Shown in pieces: positions 1 through 9,400 of a stretch of DNA of 13,514 bases; position 1 is the first letter of the stretch, and every line of letters starts with the position of its first letter. The notes beneath the pieces were generated by a model. It saw only the letters and a list, made by a program, of their open reading frames with translations. It was not told the DNA's origin and searched no databases. Position numbers and translations under genes: made by a program. The stretch covers positions 1-13,514 of the forward strand of contig CANRGQ010000035.1 of the NCBI GenBank assembly GCA_947630195.1, read 5' to 3'. The DNA is from an uncultured Bacilli bacterium (GTDB lineage: Bacteria; Bacillota_I; Bacilli_A; RF39; UBA660).

Positions 1-58
1 AAACTTTTTTAAGTAAATCTCTTGAAGATACACCTTCTTCAATATATAATTTAATCAT
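1..58 (-). CDS. Unidentified gene, 5' end only (runs off left edge)
   Basis: An ATG at 56-58 opens a reading frame that stays open for all 19 codons to the window edge, starting MIKLYIEEGVSSRDLLKK. It overlaps the last codons of the acyl carrier protein gene (the ATG lies within AATGATTAA, in another frame), the tight overlap typical of translationally coupled genes. No strong Shine-Dalgarno is visible, only weak purines (GAAAGTAGAA), so coupling would be needed. The fragment is too short to assign to a family. Position suggests it works with the ACP and the acyl ligase, for example as the acceptor enzyme for an ACP-bound acyl group, but that is inference from context alone. Confidence 0.5.
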   Translation of the reverse strand, partial: MIKLYIEEGVSSRDLLKKV

Positions 59-278
59 TTCTACTTTCTATATAATTAACGATATCTTCCACTGTTTGTA
101 AGTTTTTAATATCTTTATCTAAAATTTCCACCTTAAATTCATCTTCAAAAGCAGCGACTAAATCCACTAAATCTAAAGATTCTAACTCTAAATCTTTAAC
201 TAAATTAGTTTTATCATTTATCTTACTTTCTGGTATTTCTAGAGTCCTTGAAATTAAACTTTTTACTTTTTCATTCAT
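51..278 (-). CDS. acpP: Acyl carrier protein
   Basis: This 75-residue acidic protein has the length and four-helix pattern of a free-standing acyl carrier protein. The phosphopantetheine attachment site is Ser34 in LELESLDLVDLVAAFEDEF; families usually show D-S-L here, and this one has E-S-L. Once primed, it would carry acyl groups as thioesters in the cytoplasm. The start codon is preceded by GAGAGGAAG, which lies inside the last codons of the ligase gene; only two bases separate the two genes, so they are surely co-translated. The pairing with an adenylate-forming ligase suggests a dedicated carrier loaded by that ligase rather than, or as well as, the general fatty-acid-synthesis ACP. A DltC-like or polyketide/peptide carrier role cannot be excluded; the gene symbol is generic. 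Confidence 0.9.
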   Translation of the reverse strand: MNEKVKSLISRTLEIPESKINDKTNLVKDLELESLDLVDLVAAFEDEFKVEILDKDIKNLQTVEDIVNYIESRND

Positions 279-280
279 CT

Positions 281-1858
281 TTATTCTTCCTCTCTTACTT
301 TACTTCTTAATATTTTTCGATTATTATTTTTTGGAAATTCTTCCATTCTTAATTTAACAAAAGCAATTTGATGATTTTTCGGTTTATTACGATTATATTT
401 ATAAATAAGATTATCAAAATATTCTTGATTACCTAAGTATTCTTCGGAAGGATAAATACTAGCCACTAGTTTATTTCCTTCTTCATAAACTATAACTTCC
501 ATAATTCCTTTATCTTTTAAAAGACTACTTTCAATTTCTTCGGGACTAATATTTTCCCCATTACTTAAAATAATAATATTCTTTTTTCTTCCCGTAATAA
601 ATAGAAATCCATCTTTATCTAAATAACCCAAATCACCTGTATAAAAGTAACCATCTTTTAAAACTTCTTTGGTGGCTTTTTTATCTTTGTAATAACCAAG
701 CATTACGATATCACCTTTAACACAGACTTCGCCATCAATAATTTTAACTTCGACATCTCGGCATATTTGCCCAACACTACCATCTCTATAATAGTGATTC
801 CTATTAACAGAAACAACTGGAGAACATTCAGTAATACCATATCCATTTAAGATTTCTATGCCTAAACCTCGAAACCATTTAACATATTTTTTATCGAGGT
901 AAGCACCTCCACAAATGATATAGTGGAGATTACCCCCAAATTCCTCAAGAATTTCTTTAAATAAAATCTTTCTTAAATCAATATTAATCTTTAATAAAGA
1001 ATTACTAATTTTTAAACTATATTTAAGTAATTTATCTTTATGTCTACTTCTTACCGTCTTCCATATTTGACGATAGAAAGTTTCCACAAAAGCCGGAACA
1101 ACAAAGAGAGTATCCGGCTTATTTTCTTTTAAATCTCTTAAAACATATTTTAAACTACTATTTAAGAATATTTCTTTTCCATAATAGAAAGGTTTTAAAA
1201 TACTTGTGATAAGGCCAAAAGCATGATGAAAAGGAAGAACACTCACAACTAGCCCATTAGGTTTAAATAAAGATGAAGCGGCATATATGTCTCGTGCCAT
1301 ATTCTTTTGGGATAACACCACCGCTTTATTCGCACCCGTTGTTCCCGAAGTAAAGAATATCGCCGCCTCTTTATCATCATCAATTTTTAAATCCATCTTT
1401 TTATCTTTTTTATCTTCTAAAATTTTAGATAATTCTTCTAAAGAAATACTTTTATAATTCATCTTTTCTACAAAAGAATTATAATACTTAGAATAACAAA
1501 TAGCTTTACTATCACTTAATTTAAGAAGTTTAACTAAAGTTTCTTCATCAACATCCTTATCCATAACCACACAAACATTACCACTTAGAATAATGGCTAA
1601 AAAAGTGATTATCCAAATATAACTATTTTCACCGATTAAAGCAATATGTTTATTTTTATAATTATTTTTAAAATAGTTACTTAAGGCTAAAACATCATGA
1701 TAAACATCATTAAAAGTTTTTTCTATTCTTGTATTATTTTGGTAAAAACTAAAAGCGATACTATCTTGATAATTATTCCGGGTTACATCTAATAATTCTT
1801 TTAAATTATTTATTTTAGTATGTTTATAATAATCGTAATTTCTATTTAATGACTTCAT
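281..1858 (-). CDS. AMP-forming acyl-CoA/acyl-ACP ligase
   Basis: A 525-residue ANL-superfamily adenylate-forming enzyme. It would activate a carboxylic acid with ATP to an acyl-AMP and pass it to CoA or to a phosphopantetheine arm, here probably the ACP encoded 2 bp downstream. Motifs occur in order: the P-loop TSGTTGANK (170-178), NGYGITE (338-344), YTGDLG (406-411), the hinge GRKKNIIILSNGENISPEE (423-441), and the C-terminal catalytic lysine Lys515 in NNRKILR. The sequence resembles fatty-acid:CoA ligases more than DltA. An in-frame GTG nine bases upstream (1867) is rejected because it forms part of the Shine-Dalgarno TTAGGTG, which sits six bases before the ATG at 1858. The gene has its own promoter at 1890-1918 and follows the terminator of the ABC operon. 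The acyl substrate is unknown. Confidence 0.9.
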   Translation of the reverse strand: MKSLNRNYDYYKHTKINNLKELLDVTRNNYQDSIAFSFYQNNTRIEKTFNDVYHDVLALSNYFKNNYKNKHIALIGENSYIWIITFLAIILSGNVCVVMDKDVDEETLVKLLKLSDSKAICYSKYYNSFVEKMNYKSISLEELSKILEDKKDKKMDLKIDDDKEAAIFFTSGTTGANKAVVLSQKNMARDIYAASSLFKPNGLVVSVLPFHHAFGLITSILKPFYYGKEIFLNSSLKYVLRDLKENKPDTLFVVPAFVETFYRQIWKTVRSRHKDKLLKYSLKISNSLLKINIDLRKILFKEILEEFGGNLHYIICGGAYLDKKYVKWFRGLGIEILNGYGITECSPVVSVNRNHYYRDGSVGQICRDVEVKIIDGEVCVKGDIVMLGYYKDKKATKEVLKDGYFYTGDLGYLDKDGFLFITGRKKNIIILSNGENISPEEIESSLLKDKGIMEVIVYEEGNKLVASIYPSEEYLGNQEYFDNLIYKYNRNKPKNHQIAFVKLRMEEFPKNNNRKILRSKVREEE

Positions 1859-1889
1859 AAATAACACCTAATTCTTATATTCAATAAAT

Positions 1890-1918
1890 ATTATACCACA
1901 TTTATCCTTTATAGTCTT
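1890..1918 (-). promoter_or_regulatory. Sigma-A-like promoter of ligase-ACP operon
   Basis: A perfect TATAAT (minus strand, 1890-1895) lies 17 bp downstream of a weak -35 box, AAGACT (1913-1918). It is placed between the ABC operon terminator and the ligase start, which explains independent transcription of ligase, ACP and the following gene. Confidence 0.6.
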
Positions 1919-1931
1919 TATATAATAGTTC

Positions 1932-1977
1932 TAAAAAGAAAAAAACTAATAAATAGTTATCTATTCACTAGTTTTTT
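1932..1977 (-). terminator. Rho-independent terminator of ABC exporter operon
   Basis: On the minus strand AAAAACTAGTGAATAG (1976-1961) pairs with CTATTTATTAGTTTTT (1956-1941) over 16 bp including two G-U wobbles, with a four-base ATAA loop and a following run of T. The 5' arm contains the stop codon and last codons of the upstream ABC gene. Confidence 0.9.
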
Positions 1978-3757
1978 CAAATTGACTATTATAAAGTTCC
2001 GCATACTTACCATTAAGTTTTAATAACTCTTCATGCGTACCTTGTTCAATAATATTACCATTATCCATCATTAAGATTAAATCGGCATTTTTAATCGTAG
2101 ATAAACGGTGAGCAATAATAAATGATGTTCTTCCTACCATAAGTTTATCCATTGCTTTTTGAACTAACTCTTCTGTTCTCGTATCCACACTAGAAGTTGC
2201 TTCATCTAAAATTAAGAATGGAGCATCTTCAATCATCCCTCGAGCAATCGTTAAAAGTTGTTTTTGACCACTAGATAAAGTATCATTATCAGTTAAATAA
2301 GTATCATATCCATTAGGTAGACTTTTAATAAAGTGATGAAGTCCCACTATTTTACAAACTTCTTCAACTCTACTATCCGAAACATTTTCTTTATTATATT
2401 TAATGTTTTCTTTAATTGTTCCTTCAAATACCCAAGTATCTTGTAAAACCATAATAAATAAGTTATGAATATTTTCTCTGGTTAGTTCCCGAACTGGAAT
2501 ACCATCAATTAAAATCTCCCCATCATTAACTTCATAGAATTTCATAAGAAGATTAACTAAGGTAGTTTTACCAGCTCCAGTTGGACCAACAATAGCAATT
2601 TTTTCGCCTGGTTTTACGGAAACATTAAAGTCTTTGATGATGGTTTTATCTTCATCATAACCAAACTTAACATGTTTAAATTCGATAGCTCCTTTGACTT
2701 CTTTTCTTTCTAACTTTTTAGTGAATTTACTTTCATCAGCCATTTCTTCTTCACCTAAAAATTCAAATACTCTTTCACTCGCCGCAGCGGTTGATTGTAA
2801 GTTCGAGAAGGCTTGAGCAATTTGCGTTAAAGGTTGAGTAAATAATCTTACATATAACATGAAAGCCACAATTACGCCAAAGTCAATGACATTATTCATC
2901 GTAAGCAAAGCTCCCACTATGCAAACACAAACATAGCCAAAGTTACCAATGAAAGCCATAAATGGATGCATTAAACCTGATAAGAATTGACCTCTTCTTA
3001 AATGTTCATATATTTTATCATTAATTTCCTCAAACTTTTGATTAGCTTCATCAGTTCCGTTATAGCTTTTAACCACATTATGTCCCGAATACATTTCTTC
3101 AATATGACCATCTAAATCGCCAATTTCATTTTGAAGCATTAAGAAATATTTTTGACTATGGCTTATAACAATAAGCATAAAAGCAAAACCAATAATACTA
3201 GAGATGATAGCCACAATGGCCATAATACCATTAGTAATAAACATCATAAATAAAGAACCAATAAATAAGGTTATTGAAGATACTAATGTACCCAAACTTT
3301 GATTTAAAGTCATACTCAAAGTATCGACATCGTTAGTTACTCTCGATAAGATATCTCCATAACTATGCTTATCAAAATATTTAAGAGGCATTCTATTTAT
3401 TTTTTCCGTTATTTCTTTTCTTAAATCTTTCGAAAAACGATTGGTTACAACAGCCATAATAAATTGTTCAAGATAACCAAAAATAGCACTTATAACATAG
3501 ATAATTAAAAGGGTTAAGGAAATACTTTTAACTTTATCTAAATCGATACCAGTTAAAAGGCCATCTGTTATGGTATTTGTAATATCTCTTAATTTATCTG
3601 GTCCAATAATGGATAAGATAGAACTAAACATGGCTAAAATAACCGCGATTACAATAAGAATAAAGTAAGGGCGACAATATTTAATTAAAGACTTCATTGA
3701 TTTTTTAAAATCTTTCGCCTTACCATTATTGTTATTCATTCTTCTTCCATTATGCAT
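1961..3757 (-). CDS. Heterodimeric ABC exporter, canonical-NBD subunit
   Basis: A 598-residue half-transporter: an N-terminal membrane domain with about six helices (residues ~30-320) fused to a nucleotide-binding domain (~355-598). Visible motifs are Walker A GPTGAGKT (391-398), Q-loop Gln439, the signature LSSGQ (494-498, one residue off the usual LSGGQ), Walker B FLILDE with catalytic Glu519, and H-loop His550. It would couple ATP hydrolysis to export of drugs, lipids or peptides. Its partner is the upstream gene, whose stop codon it overlaps. An earlier in-frame GTG (3766) lies within the ribosome-binding sequence AGGGGGTG, so the ATG at 3757, eight bases after AGGGGG, is preferred. The E/H pair here and D/Q pair in the partner match the BmrCD/TM287-288/LmrCD type. 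The substrate cannot be read from the sequence. Confidence 0.92.
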   Translation of the reverse strand: MHNGRRMNNNNGKAKDFKKSMKSLIKYCRPYFILIVIAVILAMFSSILSIIGPDKLRDITNTITDGLLTGIDLDKVKSISLTLLIIYVISAIFGYLEQFIMAVVTNRFSKDLRKEITEKINRMPLKYFDKHSYGDILSRVTNDVDTLSMTLNQSLGTLVSSITLFIGSLFMMFITNGIMAIVAIISSIIGFAFMLIVISHSQKYFLMLQNEIGDLDGHIEEMYSGHNVVKSYNGTDEANQKFEEINDKIYEHLRRGQFLSGLMHPFMAFIGNFGYVCVCIVGALLTMNNVIDFGVIVAFMLYVRLFTQPLTQIAQAFSNLQSTAAASERVFEFLGEEEMADESKFTKKLERKEVKGAIEFKHVKFGYDEDKTIIKDFNVSVKPGEKIAIVGPTGAGKTTLVNLLMKFYEVNDGEILIDGIPVRELTRENIHNLFIMVLQDTWVFEGTIKENIKYNKENVSDSRVEEVCKIVGLHHFIKSLPNGYDTYLTDNDTLSSGQKQLLTIARGMIEDAPFLILDEATSSVDTRTEELVQKAMDKLMVGRTSFIIAHRLSTIKNADLILMMDNGNIIEQGTHEELLKLNGKYAELYNSQFEKTSE

Positions 3758-5528
3758 GAGCTTCACCCCCTAAATCTTTTTCTATTTCAGAGGCACTTAA
3801 TTGCGATAACGCAATTTCTTTATAAATAGGACAATTTTGAAGTAACTCTTTATGAGTTCCATAACCTACGACTTTACCTTCATCTAAAACCATTATTTTA
3901 TCCGCATCTTTAATCGTGCCAATTCTTTGAGCCACAATTAAATTAGTAGCATTCTTCGTATATTTCTTTAAAGCTTTTCTTAAAGAAATATCCGTTTTAT
4001 AATCAAGGGCAGAAAAACTATCATCAAAAATATAGATTTCCGGATCTTTAGCAATGGCTCTAGCGATAGCTAATCTTTGTTTTTGACCTCCCGAAAGGTT
4101 TGTTCCTCCTCTAGCTACTTCGGCATCATATTCGCCTTCCATCTTTAAGACAAAATCTTCGCCTTGGGCCACTTTAACAGCTTCTTTAATTTTATCTTTA
4201 CTTGGTTTTCCTTTACCATTGTCTCCATATGTTACATTGGATGAAATACTCCCACTAAAGATAACAGCTCTTTGGGGAATATAACCAATTATATTATTTA
4301 AACTAGCAAGTTTATAATCTTTAACATTTACGCCATCCACTAGTATTTCACCTTCGGTGGCATCATAAAATCTTGGCACTAAATTTATAAGTGTTGATTT
4401 ACCACTACCAGTAGAACCAATAAAAGCAATAGTTTCCCCCATATTAACTTTAAAAGAAACATTTTCTAAAATATATTCTTCGGCATCCGGATATTTAAAA
4501 GAAACATTTTTAAATTCAACTGTACCTACTTCCTTACCTTTTTCTAAACTTCCATCTTTAATATGTTCTTCACACTCTAAAACTTCTAAAATTCTTTTAG
4601 CTGAAACCGATGCTCTTGGATACATAATAAAAATCATAATAAGCATCATGAAAGACATTAAAACTTGCATTGCATAAGATGAGAATACTACCATGTCTCC
4701 AAATAAATTGATTTTGTCAAGCATTCCTGCTTTTTCAATTAAAATTGCTCCGACAAAATAAATGGCTAGAGAAAGTCCTGATGAAACCAAAGTCATAACT
4801 GGAGATAATACTCCTAAAGTCTTTTGATTAAATAATTGAAGATTCTTTAATTCTTCGTTAGCTTTTTCAAATTTTTCTTGTTGATAATCTTCCGCATTAA
4901 AGGCTCTGATAACTCTTATACCAAGTAAATTTTCTCTTGTGATTCTATTTAAGTTATCAGTTAATTTTTGAACAATTTTAAATTTTGGAAAGACTAAAAT
5001 CATAAGAATAATGATTGTAATAATTAATATTACTACTCCTAAAGCGGTAATCATGGTCCAAGTAAAGTTCTTTCCCGCAATCTTTAAAATTGCCCAAACA
5101 GCCATAATTGGAGCTTTAATCATTGCTTGAAGGCCCATCGCAATAAGCATTTGCACTTGGGTAACATCGTTTGTGGTTCTTGTAATTAAACTACTTGTTG
5201 AAAATTCTTTAATTTCTTCGGTACCAAATGAACCTACTTTTTCAAAAATATCTTTTCGCGTAATCTTACCAAAATAAGCTGCAACCCGAGAAGCAAAATA
5301 ACCCACTACAAAAGAAGCAATTAAACTACCGAAGGCACATAACATCATATATCCGCCTTCTTTTAGAATACTGGCCATTTCACTTCCTTCAGTTTGGACT
5401 AATACCGTAATATTAGACATATAATCGGGTATTTTTAATTCCAAATAAACATTTATGGATACAAAAATTACACATATAAAAGCATATAAAAAATGCTTTT
5501 TACCTAATTTTTTAAATAATTTAAACAT
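3750..5528 (-). CDS. Heterodimeric ABC exporter, degenerate-NBD subunit
   Basis: A 592-residue half-transporter with a six-helix membrane domain (~12-305) and an NBD (~335-592). Walker A is GSTGSGKS (371-378), Q-loop Gln419, and the signature a canonical LSGGQ (478-482). The catalytic Glu after Walker B is Asp503 (IYIFDD) and the H-loop His is Gln534 (IVAQR). These are the substitutions of the inactive-site subunit in heterodimeric exporters: its own Walker A/B pair with the deviant LSSGQ of the partner to form the degenerate ATP site, while its good LSGGQ completes the active site on the partner. An in-frame TTG (5561) gives 11 more residues but is rejected: the ATG at 5528 follows GAAAGGAA at good spacing. 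It overlaps the partner gene by eight bases and lies 67 bp after the endonuclease gene, so it may be read from the same transcript. Confidence 0.92.
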   Translation of the reverse strand: MFKLFKKLGKKHFLYAFICVIFVSINVYLELKIPDYMSNITVLVQTEGSEMASILKEGGYMMLCAFGSLIASFVVGYFASRVAAYFGKITRKDIFEKVGSFGTEEIKEFSTSSLITRTTNDVTQVQMLIAMGLQAMIKAPIMAVWAILKIAGKNFTWTMITALGVVILIITIIILMILVFPKFKIVQKLTDNLNRITRENLLGIRVIRAFNAEDYQQEKFEKANEELKNLQLFNQKTLGVLSPVMTLVSSGLSLAIYFVGAILIEKAGMLDKINLFGDMVVFSSYAMQVLMSFMMLIMIFIMYPRASVSAKRILEVLECEEHIKDGSLEKGKEVGTVEFKNVSFKYPDAEEYILENVSFKVNMGETIAFIGSTGSGKSTLINLVPRFYDATEGEILVDGVNVKDYKLASLNNIIGYIPQRAVIFSGSISSNVTYGDNGKGKPSKDKIKEAVKVAQGEDFVLKMEGEYDAEVARGGTNLSGGQKQRLAIARAIAKDPEIYIFDDSFSALDYKTDISLRKALKKYTKNATNLIVAQRIGTIKDADKIMVLDEGKVVGYGTHKELLQNCPIYKEIALSQLSASEIEKDLGGEAHA

Positions 5529-5546
5529 ATAAACATTCCTTTCTAG

Positions 5547-5561
5547 TTGTTTAATTAACAA
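5547..5561. promoter_or_regulatory. Short palindromic site before ABC exporter genes
   Basis: TTGTT and AACAA flank a TAATT centre (TTAATTAA core) just upstream of the ribosome-binding site of the first ABC gene. Drug-exporter operons of this type are often controlled by MarR- or TetR-type repressors at such sites. In DNA this AT-rich it may be chance, and no convincing promoter could be placed around it. Confidence 0.25.
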
Positions 5562-5595
5562 ACATTTAATATTTTATATTAAGATTGTGATAATA

Positions 5596-6324
5596 TTATG
5601 AAATAAGTTTACTTTCCCCTGTTTCATAATTTATCTCTATGCCCTTTTGGACATTATAGATATAAACGTGAAATTTTATACCTTCTCCTTTATCTTCTAC
5701 CGATAAAGCTTCCATTTCAATTCCTTTAGCCACTAAATTAGTGCCTTCAAAAATTGGCGTAACTCGGTACATAACATGATTATTGGTTTCTTTAATATAC
5801 CTAGCTACTTCATTTTCAAAATCAAGCATGGCCCCCGTATTTGTCTCTCTTGTACAGGTAATTAAATTCTTTGGATTCGCATTTTCTCCCGATAATTGAA
5901 AACCAATTAAATGACATCTATTATATAAATATTTACCATCAACAATATCATATTTAATTGTATGCCAGCCACTCGGTTTAATCATCCCAATGCTGCCTCT
6001 TTCTTCGGTCGGCATTAAATCTTTACCCAAAACAGCAAAGGCAGAACCACATCTTCCTAAAAAGTCTAGTTCACTATAATCTTCCCTACTTTTAGTGCTT
6101 ATTTCTTCTTCCGTGAAGGTGGGAATATTTTCATTTACATAAACAAAACTCTTACCATTATATTCAGGAATCTCGCCAAGATTATAAGACGGAGTTGGAA
6201 AAGCATAGGTATAAATAAACTTCTTGATCTCATCCGAAAAATTTAAGGCTGTTGTAAATAATATACCCAGAATTAAGAACACTATTAGACCTTTAGGATT
6301 TTCTTTTATTCTCCTTCTTCGCAT
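5596..6324 (-). CDS. Membrane-anchored DNA/RNA non-specific endonuclease
   Basis: A 242-residue protein (243 if the first of two adjacent ATGs is used). The N-terminus is very basic (MRRRRIKENPKG) and followed by one hydrophobic segment (~13-29), so it is a signal anchor with the nuclease outside the cell. The body matches the non-specific nuclease (NucA/EndA-like, His-Me finger) family of Streptococcus and relatives: KYLYNRCHLIGFQLSG carries the catalytic His138 in N-R-x-H-L-I, and ENANPKNLITCTRETN carries the metal-binding Asn153. Expected role: degradation of extracellular DNA/RNA for nucleotide scavenging, or EndA-like nicking during DNA uptake; no competence genes are seen here. AGGAGG (6330-6335) lies two bases from the ATG at 6327 and five from the ATG at 6324, so 6324 is preferred. 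Cys residues in the active-site motif and in CTR are unusual. Confidence 0.85.
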   Translation of the reverse strand: MRRRRIKENPKGLIVFLILGILFTTALNFSDEIKKFIYTYAFPTPSYNLGEIPEYNGKSFVYVNENIPTFTEEEISTKSREDYSELDFLGRCGSAFAVLGKDLMPTEERGSIGMIKPSGWHTIKYDIVDGKYLYNRCHLIGFQLSGENANPKNLITCTRETNTGAMLDFENEVARYIKETNNHVMYRVTPIFEGTNLVAKGIEMEALSVEDKGEGIKFHVYIYNVQKGIEINYETGESKLIS

Positions 6325-6345
6325 CATAACCTCCTGGACAATATA

Positions 6346-6375
6346 ATTATATCACACGAACAAAGGTATCTGCAA
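6346..6375 (-). promoter_or_regulatory. Promoter of endonuclease (and possibly ABC) genes
   Basis: TATAAT (6346-6351, minus strand) with a partial -35 TTGCAG (6370-6375) 18 bp upstream. The resulting leader is about 15 bases and contains the AGGAGG ribosome-binding site. Confidence 0.55.
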
Positions 6376-6424
6376 CTAATTTTGAACTTTTTTAGAACTT
6401 TTTTCTTCTTTTCCCCATAAACAC

Positions 6425-9400
6425 TTAGGAAACAACTGTTACCACTTTCCTGTTTTTCTTACTTTTAGAGGACTTTTTCAATTTATTTTTGACTATAAAT
6501 TTATCTAAACAAGCAAGCATTGGTGGAAGAACAAAAATAATTAAGATAGCCGCACAAATAGTTCCTTCAGATAATGTTTTACATATTTTGGCCGCAACTT
6601 CGGATGCAAAATAACCTACAATAAGCGTTACAATAATTAAAATTGATGCACTTGTTAAAATAGTATGGATAGAATTATTATAAGCTTTAATTAAAGATGT
6701 TTCAATATCATTATCTTTTCTTGCTTCCAAGTAGTATGATGTATAAAGAATAGCATAATCAATCGTGGCTCCCATTAAAATACTTTGAACAATTAAAATA
6801 GAAATGAAATAAACGGATCCTCCAAAGGATAAAATACCCATAATTAGGAAGATGGCGCTTTGAATAAGTAATACTAGCATTGTAGATATCTTTAATGATT
6901 TAAAAGTGAAAGCCACAACTACTAAGATAAAAGCCATAGTTAAAACGGTAATTAAATTTAGTTCATTATCAAAGGTATTATTCATTTCTTTAGCCATCGC
7001 CGAATTACCCACAATATAATACTCGCCTTTATTTTTTAAAGTATCCTCTATTTTATCTAAGAAAGCAAATGTTTCTTCACTTTCAAATTCCATGTAAGTA
7101 TTAAATACCGCTCTATTATATTTATCACTAGTTAAATTAACCTTCGCATCTTTAATCGTATCATAACCTTTAATAATATCTTCTTCCATATCTTTATCAA
7201 TATAATCAGCAAATCTTTTATCATTTAAAATATCTTCATATAAATAAGTAATAAATTCTTCTACGGTCATTTGATATTTTTTATCATAACTTTTAACACT
7301 ACCATAATAAATATAAACTAAATCAATTAAATCTTTATCCAAGTCTTTACTTAATGGTTTTAATAAATTATATACTTCTTTACTGGTATATTTTTTATTA
7401 TTTAAAGAATTATCCATTACTTTTTTAATATTCTTTAAATCACTTACATCTTTACTACTTAACTTACTACTATATTCTTTATTTGGTACAACATCACTTA
7501 GTAAAAATTCTACAAATTCTTTATAACTAAAACTAGGTTTAATGGTATCTGTTTTATAGATTCCATAAATCAATTTAACTTTTTCTTCATCTAAACTTAG
7601 GAATTTCGCTAATTCTTTATCACTATATTTTTTACTATTATTAGTACTTTCCATAACATCTTTAATTAATGTTAAATTATCTATTTCTTCAGTTTTTAAA
7701 TTTTCTTTCAACAAATCGGTATCTAATATTAAATTCACAAACTTTAAAGGATCTAATCTAACACTATCTTGATAATATAAGATATAGATATTTTTTAAAT
7801 CATCTTTAGAAATTTCTAACATACTACTTGCTTCACTATAGGTATATACTTTATTATTCATAGCGCTATCCATAAGAGTATATACTGTACCTAATGATGT
7901 AAATAATTTTTCTTTATTTTCTTCTGATATAAAGACACTATTTTTAATATTCTCACTATTTAATATTAAGGCAACAAACTCATAAGGGGTATATTCAGCA
8001 TCTTTATCAATTTCTAGCATTACTTGAAGTAAATTCATTGGAAAATATGTATCCAGACCAAATTCTTTTTCAAACTCAGTAATATTCATTTTTTTGTTGA
8101 TAATACTTTTATCCGTAAACTTAATTACATTATTAAGATTAGCAATTTCTTCATCTGTTAAATTACTTTTTACAGTACTATTATTAACCATAAATGTGGC
8201 TAAATTATGTAGGGATAAAGTATAACTATTTATTTTAGTGCTTAAATAGTATAAATATATTTGACTAGCGGTATCTTTATCAATTCCAAAAAGTTCAGCC
8301 ATCTTATCACTATCTACTTTTTTATTAATGGTATCTTTAGTCGAGAATCTTTCTAACATATCTAATTCATTTTTTACATCATCATTAAAATTATCTTGAT
8401 ATTTAGGATTAGTTAAAAGATTATTTTTGGTATATTTACTAAACTCATTTAAAGTTAAAGTAGTATTATTATCTTTTGTATTATATAAAATAATTAAATC
8501 ATCATAAGTATCTTTGGCAATATTTAAAATATTCGTTATTTCTTCCGGAGTTCTTTTCTTATTAATATTGCTTGCACTCGTAAAATTCTTTAACTTCGTA
8601 ATATTTTCTTTCATACTTTTACTTACATGACTATTCATTTTCTTATTTTTATAAACATTACTTTCAATAAAGTTTAAGAAATTATTTAAACTTATTTTAT
8701 TATTTTCTTTGGGATTATGATAATGATAATAAACAATTTTAAGTAGGTAATCTTCAATTTTGGTGTCGTTATCTAATTCCTCTAATTTAGGATTTACCTC
8801 ACTATAAAGTAAAGGTTCATCAATCGTTACCCCATAACACAAAGTATCATTAACATATTTATTATCTTTAATGGTATTACATAGAGTGGTAACTTCATCC
8901 TCTAAACTTTTTTCATAGACAATGGCCATTTGATTATTTACGGGGAAATATTTTTCGACTTCACTAACTTCAGATGAGGTATAAAAAATTCCTAAGTTTC
9001 CTTTTAAAAAATAACTACCTACTAAAATAACTAAGAATAAAACTAAATAAATGTAACGGAATTTATAAGCAAAATGACCTAATTTATCTAATTTTATAAC
9101 AAAACTTTTCTTATGCGTTTTGGTAATTAATTTATCAAAGGCTAAAATTAAGAAAGGTAACATCGTAAAAATACTTAATAAACTAAATAAAACTCCTTTA
9201 GCTAAAACAAAACCTAAATCTTTACCAATGGTAAAACTCATAAATACTAAAGCAAGTAAACCTACAATGGTTGTTACTGAACTACTCGAAATTGATTTAA
9301 AAGAATAGTATAAAGCATTTTTCATGGCTTTAACTTTATCACTTTCTTTTTCTTTCTCTTGGCGATATCTATTCATAAGCATGATGGAATAATCCATTGA

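Noticed and set aside
1859..1867. Upstream GTG start for the ligase (also GTG at 3766 and TTG at 5561 for the two ABC genes)
   Set aside because: The two GTG codons are part of the Shine-Dalgarno sequences of the downstream ATGs. The TTG lies before a well-spaced AAAGGAA-ATG start and has no site of its own.
9120..9308. 62-codon plus-strand open frame
   Set aside because: It lies wholly antisense to the MMPL gene's membrane segments, has Lys/Pro-rich low-complexity composition and no ribosome-binding site.
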